NCBI GenBank assembly: GCA_003554615.1
Contig: PWGX01000002.1
Location: forward strand, 1 to 37,533
Length of the DNA: 37,533 nucleotides
Direction: 5' to 3'
Origin: Syntrophomonadaceae bacterium
GTDB taxonomy: Bacteria; Bacillota; Dethiobacteria; DTU022
Under the pieces are notes generated by a model. The model saw nothing but the letters and a program-made list of their open reading frames with translations, was not told the origin of the DNA and did no database searches. Of the stretch, positions 17,648 through 25,916 are shown in pieces; positions within the stretch are counted from its first letter, which is position 1, and the number at the start of each line of letters is the position of its first letter. Position numbers and translations under genes: made by a program.

Positions 17648-18133
17648 ATAAAAAGGGACAGCCTGCTCGAATACATAAAAGAACTTGATTACGTCTTTAG
17701 CCGCCTGGTATACCGGGTGAGGGTCCTGCACAACAGGTATACTGCGGACGAAATTACCGACACCCAGTTTATTGTTCTCCGTGCCCTGAAGAAGGGTCCC
17801 TGTAATACGTCTTTCCTTGCCCACATGCTCGGGGTGACTTTAAGCGCAGTAACCGCCCTTATCAATCGTCTTCATAAAATGGGACTGGTTAACAGGGAAC
17901 GGCAGGAGAAAGATCGGCGCCAGGTCTGGATATCCATTACCCCGAAAGGGCTCCAGGTTCTCAATGATGTGGAAGAAAGGCGCAACCTGCTCCTGGCCGT
18001 TTATCTTTCCCACGTTCCCGAAGCGAAGCGGCAGCAGCTGCTCGCCCTTTTGCGAGAAGCTTCGGAACTCTTTGAGCGGGATGACATTTTGCAGGGAGAT
18101 ATTCTCAATGAAGGGCAAAGTCGTGACTCTTAA
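17648..18133 (+). CDS. MarR family transcriptional regulator (start extended upstream to an ATA codon)
   Basis: wHTH NTSFLAHMLGVTLSAVTALINRLHKMGLVNRERQEKDRRQVWISITPKG; open frame upstream of the listed GTG 17717 encodes a MarR-like first helix and is preceded by GGAGAGGAG. Confidence 0.82.
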   Translation: MKRDSLLEYIKELDYVFSRLVYRVRVLHNRYTADEITDTQFIVLRALKKGPCNTSFLAHMLGVTLSAVTALINRLHKMGLVNRERQEKDRRQVWISITPKGLQVLNDVEERRNLLLAVYLSHVPEAKRQQLLALLREASELFERDDILQGDILNEGQSRDS

Positions 18134-18205
18134 ACAGCTCCGGCCATGCCATCTCTCAAGCGTGCCCCTTTTAATCAATCCAACAGTTAGCTTTTACCGC
18201 TGTTA

Positions 18206-19189
18206 TTAAATTTTATCATCAGATCCTGCAGCCTGCCCTTCATTCTGGCTTCCAGCCGCTGTCCTTTTGTTTATATGCCTGCGGACCAGCAGCCAGATTA
18301 TACCTCCGATCACAATCAGTAGAATCAAGGCCGGGATCAGGGCCATGAATGTTACTATTAACCCTGATGCGGAATTAAGTATAAAATTAATGCTGCCGAT
18401 AAATGCTTCCGATATGCGGTTTCCCAGGTTGTGAAAAGCAAGGGGCGATACTGTTCCGGTAGGAATAGCTTCTTCCCGCATGGAAACATTGATTGTGGCA
18501 TATGTAACCTGGTCTTTCAAGCGGGTAAGCCGGGCGGTCATTGATTCGATTTCACCGCGGACCCGGCTAAGTTCTTTTTCGATCTCCAGCACATCTTCCA
18601 CCGTTTCAGCCATATCAAGAATTTCTGTCAGCCTTTTTTCCTGGGCTTCCTGGTTGTTGAGGCGTGATTCAAGATCTACATACTCCATGGTTATGTCTTC
18701 GAGTTCGGTCTGGATATTGGTTACCTTGCCGAGGTTTTCCAACTGTTCGAGGGCTGCTTCAAACCTGTTTTCCGGGACACGCAGGGTCATCCGGGCTCCG
18801 TACTGCCCTTCCCGGATTTCATAGACATATGAGCCGGCGATAATTCCTTTCGCCTCCCTGACAAATTTTTGGATCTCCTGGATTTTCTCCCTGGTGTCAG
18901 AAACGGACAAATCGATAGATCCCCGGCGGATTACATGTCTTAAAGAAGGGTCGCCGACACCCGGGGTGGTTACTTCATGATCCGGCAGATCGGGTTCGCC
19001 CCTGGCCATGCCCCACTCTTCCATCGGCTGACCGGGTGCCACCTCTGCGAAATCTTCTGATGTTTTGTAGCCGTAATGGTAAACAGAACCGCAGGAGGCT
19101 AAAGACAAGCCGGTTAAGCCGGCTATTAGTAAAACTAAAGTAAGAAGGGCAATTCTTTTTATGAGCATTTTTGAGGGCATCGTGGTCAC
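18206..19189 (-). CDS. DUF4349 domain-containing putative lipoprotein
   Basis: LTGLSLASCGS lipobox; RRGSIDLSVSDTREKIQEIQKFV, long coiled coil, C-terminal TM helix: DUF4349 layout. Confidence 0.85.
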   Translation of the reverse strand: MTTMPSKMLIKRIALLTLVLLIAGLTGLSLASCGSVYHYGYKTSEDFAEVAPGQPMEEWGMARGEPDLPDHEVTTPGVGDPSLRHVIRRGSIDLSVSDTREKIQEIQKFVREAKGIIAGSYVYEIREGQYGARMTLRVPENRFEAALEQLENLGKVTNIQTELEDITMEYVDLESRLNNQEAQEKRLTEILDMAETVEDVLEIEKELSRVRGEIESMTARLTRLKDQVTYATINVSMREEAIPTGTVSPLAFHNLGNRISEAFIGSINFILNSASGLIVTFMALIPALILLIVIGGIIWLLVRRHINKRTAAGSQNEGQAAGSDDKI

Positions 19190-19244
19190 TCTCCTTTAAC
19201 CAAAAAGACCACCGGGCATTAAATATGGTTCCCGTAATGATGAA

Positions 19245-19655
19245 CTAGATAGCCCGGTGGCCCAGGCCGATGGCGATATCGTTGCGGTGCAGTAACCCGA
19301 TACCAAAAAAAATTGAAACGGCTATGTGGGTACCACCCCTGGCTATACCCACTTTTCCTCCAACATTCAGGCCCAGGGCCTTGGGCATAATTTGCGAAAG
19401 GGCTTCCCGGGAAGCCCCGGCCACCGCCCCGTCGGAATGGCTTGAATCGTCAATTATACCTTCTCTCTTTGAAGCCACAACGGCTCTTTCTACTACTTTT
19501 TGTAGGGAACTTAAAAATTCTCCTCCGTAATCTATCGCCAGGGACTGGATCCCCTCTTCCCTGAGGGATTTTTTAAGCTTCATTTCTTCTTCCCTGGAAG
19601 TGGTCATCGCTATACAGATAGCTGCCTTTGCCACATCACGGCTTTCCACGATCAT
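19245..19655 (-). CDS. HutP-like family protein
   Basis: DSSHSDGAVAGASREALSQI, LGLNVGGKVGIARGG and HIAVSIFFGIGLLHRNDIAIGLGHRAI resemble HutP-family proteins. Confidence 0.78.
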   Translation of the reverse strand: MIVESRDVAKAAICIAMTTSREEEMKLKKSLREEGIQSLAIDYGGEFLSSLQKVVERAVVASKREGIIDDSSHSDGAVAGASREALSQIMPKALGLNVGGKVGIARGGTHIAVSIFFGIGLLHRNDIAIGLGHRAI

Positions 19656-19746
19656 CGCCCCTTTTCAATCAAATCCAAATTACTTTATTTATTATCTACT
19701 GAACTTTCGTAAAGGGCAAGAAAAAAATAACGGGCCGGAATCGAAC

Positions 19747-19777
19747 TTGATAGATCTGCTCAGTCTTATGGTATAAT
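19747..19777 (+). promoter_or_regulatory. Putative promoter TTGATA-N19-TATAAT with extended -10 (TGG)
   Basis: ttgata 19747-19752, tataat 19772-19777, before the Prok-RING ORF and its GAAGGAGG SD. Confidence 0.45.
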
Positions 19778-19797
19778 TAAGAAGGAGGTATAGGTTG

Positions 19798-20361
19798 ATG
19801 AAAGAAAATTACTGTAGCGCGTGCGGGCAGGAGTTTCACACAAACGAGTTGACTGTGCGCTGCCGTTTATGTATGAGCAACTACCATGCCCGGTGCTGGG
19901 AAAAAACCGGGGGCTGCACCACCTGGGGTTGTACGGGCAAGCCGGAGCTGGGAAGCGATCAGGATGAGGTAACCTATAAACGCTGTCCATTCTGCGGGGA
20001 GGAAATAATCAGTTTTGCCGTCAAATGCCGCTACTGCCGTTCGTCGCTTCTTGCTCCTGAAAAAGGCGGGCAAGAAGAAACCGGCAAAACAACAACCCGC
20101 CAGGAGAGCTCAGAATTTAGAAAGGACCCCATTTTGACCAGCTTGTTGAACCTGATTTTCCCCGGTGCCGGTTATATGTACCTCGGGTTTTTTAGTAAAG
20201 GTTTCATGTGGTTTTTGATTGGTGTGGGAGCCTGGTTTTTAGCCCGCGGGTTGGGCTTGATTGCTGTTTATCTCTGGGTGATGTATGATTCCGCCCGCCA
20301 GGCGAGGGCGATGAATCGCGGTGAATTTGAAACTCCCAAAAAGACCATGGAACGTCCCTGA
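19798..20361 (+). CDS. Prokaryotic RING-like zinc finger + zinc ribbon + TM2-like membrane protein
   Basis: CSACGQEF...CRLCMSNYHARCWEKTGGCTTWGC (RING/PHD-like ligand spacing), CPFCGEE...CRYCRSSL zinc ribbon, C-terminal hydrophobic FPGAGYMYLGFFSKGFMWF. Confidence 0.78.
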   Translation: MKENYCSACGQEFHTNELTVRCRLCMSNYHARCWEKTGGCTTWGCTGKPELGSDQDEVTYKRCPFCGEEIISFAVKCRYCRSSLLAPEKGGQEETGKTTTRQESSEFRKDPILTSLLNLIFPGAGYMYLGFFSKGFMWFLIGVGAWFLARGLGLIAVYLWVMYDSARQARAMNRGEFETPKKTMERP

Positions 20362-20387
20362 GAGGGCGATAGTAAACATGTTAATAT

Positions 20388-21653
20388 TTAACCGGGCCTG
20401 GTAAACAGCACGATGCGGTTGCTGTTGGTACCGGCCCGATTGTTTTTTACACCCCAGATATTCGAGGTTTTCGTGAAATTTTGCCGGTTGACAACTACAC
20501 CGGCACATTCGAAACCACACTGCAGTCCCAGGGGCACTACAGTTTCTTCCAGGTTGATTTTGCCGCCCCTAACTTCGCCTACTTCAAAGGCCACCCATCC
20601 TCCCGCCCTGGTAATCCGGTACAGCTCCTTAAATACTGCGCCCATCACGGATGACCATTTCTTTAAAGTGGAGGCCATGGTTATTTTCTTTTCTATTGTT
20701 TCCATCTCGATGTGATTAAACCAGCACCGCAGCCAGTTATCTGAGGAATACTGGACTACGTTCAAAAACGGCGGAGAAGTGACGGTCAAGTCGATACTTT
20801 TAGGCGCTATTTCTTCTGTCTGAGAGGCATCTTTCTCCAGGAAAAGAGCGCTTTTCCAGGCTTTTTTAAGGCTTTTTACCTGGCTTTCGCTCAAGCCGCG
20901 CATCAACTGGTTGCTCTTTCGGATTATAAGCTCCCTGGTATCGCGGTATTCGGGTTCTTGATTCCGTTTTAGATTGATTTTTTTCTGGCGTTCGGCCGAT
21001 ACGGCCTGGTTGGGTGGCATGGTATACACGGAAAAAAAGCCTTTAGAATGCCCGCTCAAGCGGTTGGTTGCCACCATCCTGATCCAGCGGTCAACAGGAT
21101 CTTCAGCCTGCTTATGTTTATTGTGGTTCAGATATTCCCGCAGGGAGAGGAGTTCCGCTTCCGTCCGGGGGTGATAGAACATGGATAGATCCTGATCCTG
21201 AACGGCTGCTTTCCGGAAAGGGATGTCTTGGAGACGTTTTTCGATATTTTCGCTCGGCGGTGGGTTAAGGCGCGGTTCGGTAAGGATCCGGCTCAGGGGG
21301 TTAATATCGTTGGCAATTACTTTACGGTTTAAAAGGGCAGCTTCAAGAATGGTCGTGCCCCGGCCGGCAAAAGGATCATAGACGGTATCGCCCGGTCCGG
21401 TTAATAATTCAATAAAAAACCGGGGCAGTTGTGGTTTAAAACAGGCCCGGTATGATATTTCCTGGATTGATGAAGTTTGCCTTTGCCTGGAGGTCCAGTA
21501 TTCGTTGATGTAAAGCGGGACAGTGATTCCCCCCAGGTCTATTATTTCTATAATCGTATTGCGGGGGACGGGATTGATCATAGAAAGACGGGTTTCATTA
21601 TCACTGTAAGAAAAATTTTCGAGATAGTTGATCGTACTTTCTAACGTCGGCAA
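20388..21653 (-). CDS. Site-specific DNA methyltransferase (amino-methyltransferase, probably N4-cytosine type)
   Basis: Motif I-like DPFAGRGTTILEAALLNRKVIANDINP and motif IV TSPPFLNVVQYSSDNW; AGGWVAFEVGEVR. Confidence 0.85.
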   Translation of the reverse strand: MPTLESTINYLENFSYSDNETRLSMINPVPRNTIIEIIDLGGITVPLYINEYWTSRQRQTSSIQEISYRACFKPQLPRFFIELLTGPGDTVYDPFAGRGTTILEAALLNRKVIANDINPLSRILTEPRLNPPPSENIEKRLQDIPFRKAAVQDQDLSMFYHPRTEAELLSLREYLNHNKHKQAEDPVDRWIRMVATNRLSGHSKGFFSVYTMPPNQAVSAERQKKINLKRNQEPEYRDTRELIIRKSNQLMRGLSESQVKSLKKAWKSALFLEKDASQTEEIAPKSIDLTVTSPPFLNVVQYSSDNWLRCWFNHIEMETIEKKITMASTLKKWSSVMGAVFKELYRITRAGGWVAFEVGEVRGGKINLEETVVPLGLQCGFECAGVVVNRQNFTKTSNIWGVKNNRAGTNSNRIVLFTRPG

Positions 21654-21677
21654 AAGGGTTCACCTTTGGCGGGCTGT

Positions 21678-22082
21678 TCAGGATTCTTCTTCTTTGTCTT
21701 TGCAGTTCTCACAGAGCCCGTAAAAGCTGATCCGGTGCTCCTGGATCTCATGGTTGGTAGATGAACGGACCTGTTCATTTAATCCTCCCATTACTGACAT
21801 GGGCATATCATAGATAGAATCACATGCCCGGCATATAAAGTGGTAATGGGGTTCCACATTGCCGTCAAAGCGATCAAAACTACTGCCTGACTCTATCTTG
21901 GTAACGAGGTCCTGGTCGATCAAGATATTGACATTGCGGTATACCGTTCCCATGCTCAGGTTGTTGAAGTCTTTTTTCAATTCATCGTAAATCCAGCTTG
22001 CCGTGGGATGGGTATCAGTATTTCTCAGGATGTTTAAGATTTCTTCCCTTTGCCTGCTCCGCTTGTACTTGTGTTTAATCAT
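21678..22082 (-). CDS. Fur/PerR family metalloregulator
   Basis: ILRNTDTHPTASWIYDELKKDFNNLSMGTVYRNVNIL wHTH, HYHFICRACDSIYD, FYGLCENC. Confidence 0.92.
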   Translation of the reverse strand: MIKHKYKRSRQREEILNILRNTDTHPTASWIYDELKKDFNNLSMGTVYRNVNILIDQDLVTKIESGSSFDRFDGNVEPHYHFICRACDSIYDMPMSVMGGLNEQVRSSTNHEIQEHRISFYGLCENCKDKEEES

Positions 22083-22110
22083 GATCGTTTAATATCAATC
22101 CTTTTGTTAG

Positions 22111-22123
22111 CATTAACTTAATG
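22111..22123. promoter_or_regulatory. Palindrome CATTAA-C-TTAATG upstream of fur-like gene, candidate operator
   Basis: Perfect 6-1-6 inverted repeat within 40 bp of the Fur-like start codon. Confidence 0.4.
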
Positions 22124-22233
22124 TTGTTCAAAGTTTATCATATCGGTTAATGTGTAAAAGGTCAAGTAATTATATTGAAAATAATAGCCATTTAAAATCG
22201 GTATAAACAATGTGTATAAAACAGACTAATCAT

Positions 22234-22983
22234 TTAAAACCAGGCAGTAAAAAGGATGCCGAGCACGGTTCCGCACAAGATACCCAGGATTGAAAAATGG
22301 GCTCCGGCGCTTTCATAGGCATCGGGGATCAACTCGTCGCAGACAATGTAAAGCATTGCCCCACCGGCAAATCCAAGAGACAAGCCCAGGATAAGAGGAG
22401 AAATACTGCTGATTGCAGCGCCGATAAAAGCCCCAACCCCCATTGGGGCTCCGGCCAGGGCGGTGATCCAAATTACCTTCAAGTAGCTGTCCCCGCCCGC
22501 CCGCAGAGGGGCGGCTACTGCCATTCCTTCGGGGATGTTATGCAGTCCGATCAAAATGGCCAGGGTTGTCCCCAGTTCGGTGGAACCAATGAAACCGGTG
22601 CCGACAGCTAGGCCCTCCGGGAAATTATGCAGGCCGATGCCAAGAGCAAGTAAGGTGCCTTTTTTCAGGTAAATCCCAAAGGGGAGTTCCTCCGGGCTGA
22701 CCGGATGGTGGTGAGGGAAAAAATGATCGAGCAGGTAGAAAACGGCCATGCCCAGGGTTAAGCCGATAATGGCAACGATGTAATTGCTGAAGTCAATTGA
22801 TTCTTCAATTAATTCCAGGAATACAATGGCCATCATAATACCGGCAGCAAAAGCCAGGATCGTCCCGGTGAAACGGGAAGAAGGTTTACCCATAAAGATG
22901 GCGATCAGGCCTCCAGCGCCAGTTCCGATTACCCCGGCCAGCATTCCGAGGGCGCCTATTTCAAACCAGCTCACAGTAATCAC
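22234..22983 (-). CDS. ZIP family metal transporter
   Basis: GIGLHNFPEGLAVGTGF and IGLHNIPEGMAVAAPL, the paired ZIP TM4/TM5 motifs. Confidence 0.93.
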   Translation of the reverse strand: MITVSWFEIGALGMLAGVIGTGAGGLIAIFMGKPSSRFTGTILAFAAGIMMAIVFLELIEESIDFSNYIVAIIGLTLGMAVFYLLDHFFPHHHPVSPEELPFGIYLKKGTLLALGIGLHNFPEGLAVGTGFIGSTELGTTLAILIGLHNIPEGMAVAAPLRAGGDSYLKVIWITALAGAPMGVGAFIGAAISSISPLILGLSLGFAGGAMLYIVCDELIPDAYESAGAHFSILGILCGTVLGILFTAWF

Positions 22984-23128
22984 ACTTTCTTAAAAAATTA
23001 TTGCTATTAATTTGGTAATCAGTTTTAATACCAGGTAGTGCAGGATATATGGTTAAAACACATGCCGATTACTTTTCTTTCTTTTAGTGCAGCATTTAGC
23101 TTGTTTCGTTTTTATTAATTAAAAGCAA

Positions 23129-23162
23129 GCTGTAGAAATCCAGGGCTAGCGATTTCTACAGC
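23129..23162 (-). terminator. 12-bp perfect hairpin downstream of superoxide reductase gene
   Basis: gctgtagaaatc (23129-23140) / gatttctacagc (23151-23162); followed on the minus strand by a T-rich tract (ttgcttttaatt). Confidence 0.6.
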
Positions 23163-23215
23163 CAGTTTAGATCAACCTTATTAATTCTGGTTTAAGGCCT
23201 TCTTTTTAAGCTTTA

Positions 23216-23617
23216 TTAGCTGACCTCAACTTTCTGGCAGCTGTCCCACAGGCCGTGAATGTTACAGTAACTCATGGCTACCAGTTCACCCGATTTTTCG
23301 AGGGTGATGGTAGCGGTTATTTTAGGTTCGCACTTGGCGCTGCCTTCATTTGCTCCCTGTACTGATTCACCGTGTGCTTCAAATTGAAATGTCCCGAGAT
23401 GAACAATAAAATTTTCTTCTATCTTATCGGGCTTAAAATAAAGTTGGATATTACGGATATGGTGTTCAGTGGTGTGGGGGTGGGGAATTTCTTTTCCCAC
23501 ACTTAAGGCGACATCAAAAGGTTCACCTTTTTTGGCGGTGCCTTTTACCTCGATCACGGGGACGTGTTTTTCTGATTTCCAGTCTGCTGACTGGATATGT
23601 CCGGCTATGGCGCTCAT
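23216..23617 (-). CDS. Superoxide reductase / desulfoferrodoxin-like (class II SORL)
   Basis: EKHVPVIEV, HPHTTEHHI and SYCNIHGLW match the SOR Fe(His)4Cys centre. Confidence 0.9.
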   Translation of the reverse strand: MSAIAGHIQSADWKSEKHVPVIEVKGTAKKGEPFDVALSVGKEIPHPHTTEHHIRNIQLYFKPDKIEENFIVHLGTFQFEAHGESVQGANEGSAKCEPKITATITLEKSGELVAMSYCNIHGLWDSCQKVEVS

Positions 23618-23798
23618 AAAAACTCCTCCTTAAAATATATGTTTTATATTACTTTAGTATATTAATATATTAGCAAACCTCGGGAGTTTAAGCAAGGATT
23701 TTTCAGTTAAATCGTAACGTTTCTTTCCTTTATCATATGTTATAATTAAAATCAAAGGTGTTAGTACCTCTTAATCCATTGCGGAAGGTGAGCCTAAA

Positions 23799-24218
23799 TT
23801 GTATACAGCCAGGGTTATCGAGCATTTTAAGAATCCAAGGAATGTGGGTATTATCCCCGATGCCGACGGGGTGGGAACGATCGGCGATCCGGACTGCGGC
23901 GATTTTGTCCGTATTTTTATCCAGGTCCGGGCCGATCGCCTGAAAGAAGTCAGCTTTGAAATATGCGGCTGCCCGGCGTCCATTGCCACGGCCAGTGTCC
24001 TGACCGAAATGGCAACCGGCAAATCGCTTCGCGGGGCCGTGGCAATAACCGAAGAAGATATTGTTGAAGCCCTGTCCGGGCTGCCGGAATCCAAGGTGCA
24101 TTGTTCCAACCTCGGGGTGGCTGCGCTCAGGCAGGCCATAGTCGACTACCTGCAGAAGCATAAAAAGAAAAAGGAAGAATCGAAGCATAAAGCTTACGGA
24201 AAGTACTTTGCAAAATAA
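23799..24218 (+). CDS. NifU-like iron-sulfur cluster assembly scaffold protein
   Basis: VIEHFKNPRNVGII, GDPDCGDFVRIFI, ICGCPASIATASVLTEMATGKS, VHCSNLGVAAL; TTG start. Confidence 0.9.
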   Translation: MYTARVIEHFKNPRNVGIIPDADGVGTIGDPDCGDFVRIFIQVRADRLKEVSFEICGCPASIATASVLTEMATGKSLRGAVAITEEDIVEALSGLPESKVHCSNLGVAALRQAIVDYLQKHKKKKEESKHKAYGKYFAK

Positions 24219-24249
24219 AGGGTGCTGGATAGAAAGAGGAGGTGTTGCA

Positions 24250-24627
24250 ATGACAGTCGTATGTGCCAGATGTCAGGGTGAAGTACCTGACGAAGACGTA
24301 TATTATTACCAGGATCAGCAGGTTTGTGAGGATTGTTACATGGAAGTGCTCCAGCGGCCGAAGACCTGCGATGTGGCCGCAACCCAGATGGCTAAAAAGC
24401 ACCGCCGGGCGGCCGGCCAGACCGGTACGGAAGGCCTGCTTGATATCCAAAAGAAAATCTACAACTACATCAAGGAAAACGAAAAAGTTACCCGGCAGCA
24501 GGTCATGGAGGCTCTTGACTTATCAGAACTGGAACTGGACAAGCAGATTGCCGTGCTGAGGCACTGTGAACTGATCAAAGGCCGTAAAGAAGGAAATCAG
24601 GTTTACCTGGTTCCCTTTGACTATTAA
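24250..24627 (+). CDS. Small protein with LIM-like CxxC zinc motif and C-terminal winged-helix-like domain
   Basis: CARCQGEV...CEDCYMEV then IQKKIYNYIKENEKVTRQQVMEALDLSELELDKQIAVLRHCELIKGRKEGNQVYLV; GGAGG SD before ATG 24250. Confidence 0.7.
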   Translation: MTVVCARCQGEVPDEDVYYYQDQQVCEDCYMEVLQRPKTCDVAATQMAKKHRRAAGQTGTEGLLDIQKKIYNYIKENEKVTRQQVMEALDLSELELDKQIAVLRHCELIKGRKEGNQVYLVPFDY

Positions 24628-25868
24628 TGACGCTGTTCCCGGTGATTTTTTCCGGCGATAATATTCCCGCTGATCCGGGCCAGCGGCAGGGTGATGGCTA
24701 TAGTAAGTATCCCCACGGTTAAAAAGGCGCTGCCCAGCCCCGGTCCCTGGGCGGCAAGCCCAAATACCAGGGCCCCCAGGGCGAACATGATATCAATTGA
24801 GTTTTCCTGCAGGCTCATAGTTGTTGCCCTCAGCTCAGGTTTGCTTAAATCGATCAGCCAGGTTGCAAAAACCAGTGAGCTCCCCTGGATTCCCAGCCCC
24901 AAAATAACGGCGCAAATAATGACCAGGGCCGGTGAGTGGTAGATGAAGGAAAAAGCGATGGCCCCGGTACTGAGAGTGACCAGGAGCGGCCAGGCCAGTT
25001 TCTGGCGGCTGAGGAGGTCCGACAACGCTCCCGCCCCCAGGCATCCGGCCACCCCGGCAATCCCCATGACAATAAAAAAGTAGGGGGCCTGGGAATTCGG
25101 TGAAGCCGATTCAATATGGACCGCAGCAAAGGACACAACAGCACTGTAGGTGAAAGAATAAAGGGCTATTCCGCCGATTACCGGATAGATCTGTTTTTCT
25201 GTGAGCGCTTTTGTGATCTGGCTCAGTGAGCTGGCAACATGACGGGCCCGGTGTGAAACGTCCGGGGTGTTAACAGCGTATAGGAGCAGGAAGGAAATAA
25301 CACAGGTTACGATGTTAATTATAAACCAGCTGTTGTAGTTAAATTCTCCGATCACAAAAAGGGCTGCCGAGGGTCCGGCCAGTAACCCCAGGTTTATAAA
25401 AATCCGTGTAGTCCCCAGGTAAGTGCCAATTTTATCTTGAGGTGCCATTTCTGCAGCCAGGGTGGAGATGCCGGGCAGGTATACTGAAAGCCCGATCGAT
25501 TGGTAAATTCTTGCCGCCAGGAGCATGGGGTAGGTTGGGCTTAGTATCAGCAAAATCGGTGTGGTGGCAAAGGCGAATACTCCTAACAGCATCAGAGGTT
25601 TAGGTCCCTGCCGGTCCATAATCGGTCCAAAGAAAAATCTTAACAGGACTGCTGTTATCGAAAAAGCCGTGTTTTGAAGCCCGGCAAGAAAGGGACTGCT
25701 GCCGATGGCCAGGCTGTAGCTCGGAAATATTGAGACCGAGGCAAACAGATTGATTACGAAAAAGAAGACTGATCCAAAAAAAAGGACCCAGTTTACCGGT
25801 CTGCTATAATAAGTTTCTGTTTGAAGGTGGTCTCTATTGATCTGCATATCCTGAATCAATCCTGTCAA
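24624..25868 (-). CDS. MFS transporter
   Basis: About 12 hydrophobic segments, GPIMDRQGPKPL loop 2-3 signature. Confidence 0.88.
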   Translation of the reverse strand: MTGLIQDMQINRDHLQTETYYSRPVNWVLFFGSVFFFVINLFASVSIFPSYSLAIGSSPFLAGLQNTAFSITAVLLRFFFGPIMDRQGPKPLMLLGVFAFATTPILLILSPTYPMLLAARIYQSIGLSVYLPGISTLAAEMAPQDKIGTYLGTTRIFINLGLLAGPSAALFVIGEFNYNSWFIINIVTCVISFLLLYAVNTPDVSHRARHVASSLSQITKALTEKQIYPVIGGIALYSFTYSAVVSFAAVHIESASPNSQAPYFFIVMGIAGVAGCLGAGALSDLLSRQKLAWPLLVTLSTGAIAFSFIYHSPALVIICAVILGLGIQGSSLVFATWLIDLSKPELRATTMSLQENSIDIMFALGALVFGLAAQGPGLGSAFLTVGILTIAITLPLARISGNIIAGKNHREQRH

Positions 25869-25916
25869 TAGTTTTGCCTCTTTGAGGGAGGCTTTTCAGT
25901 GATCACAGTTTTGGGA

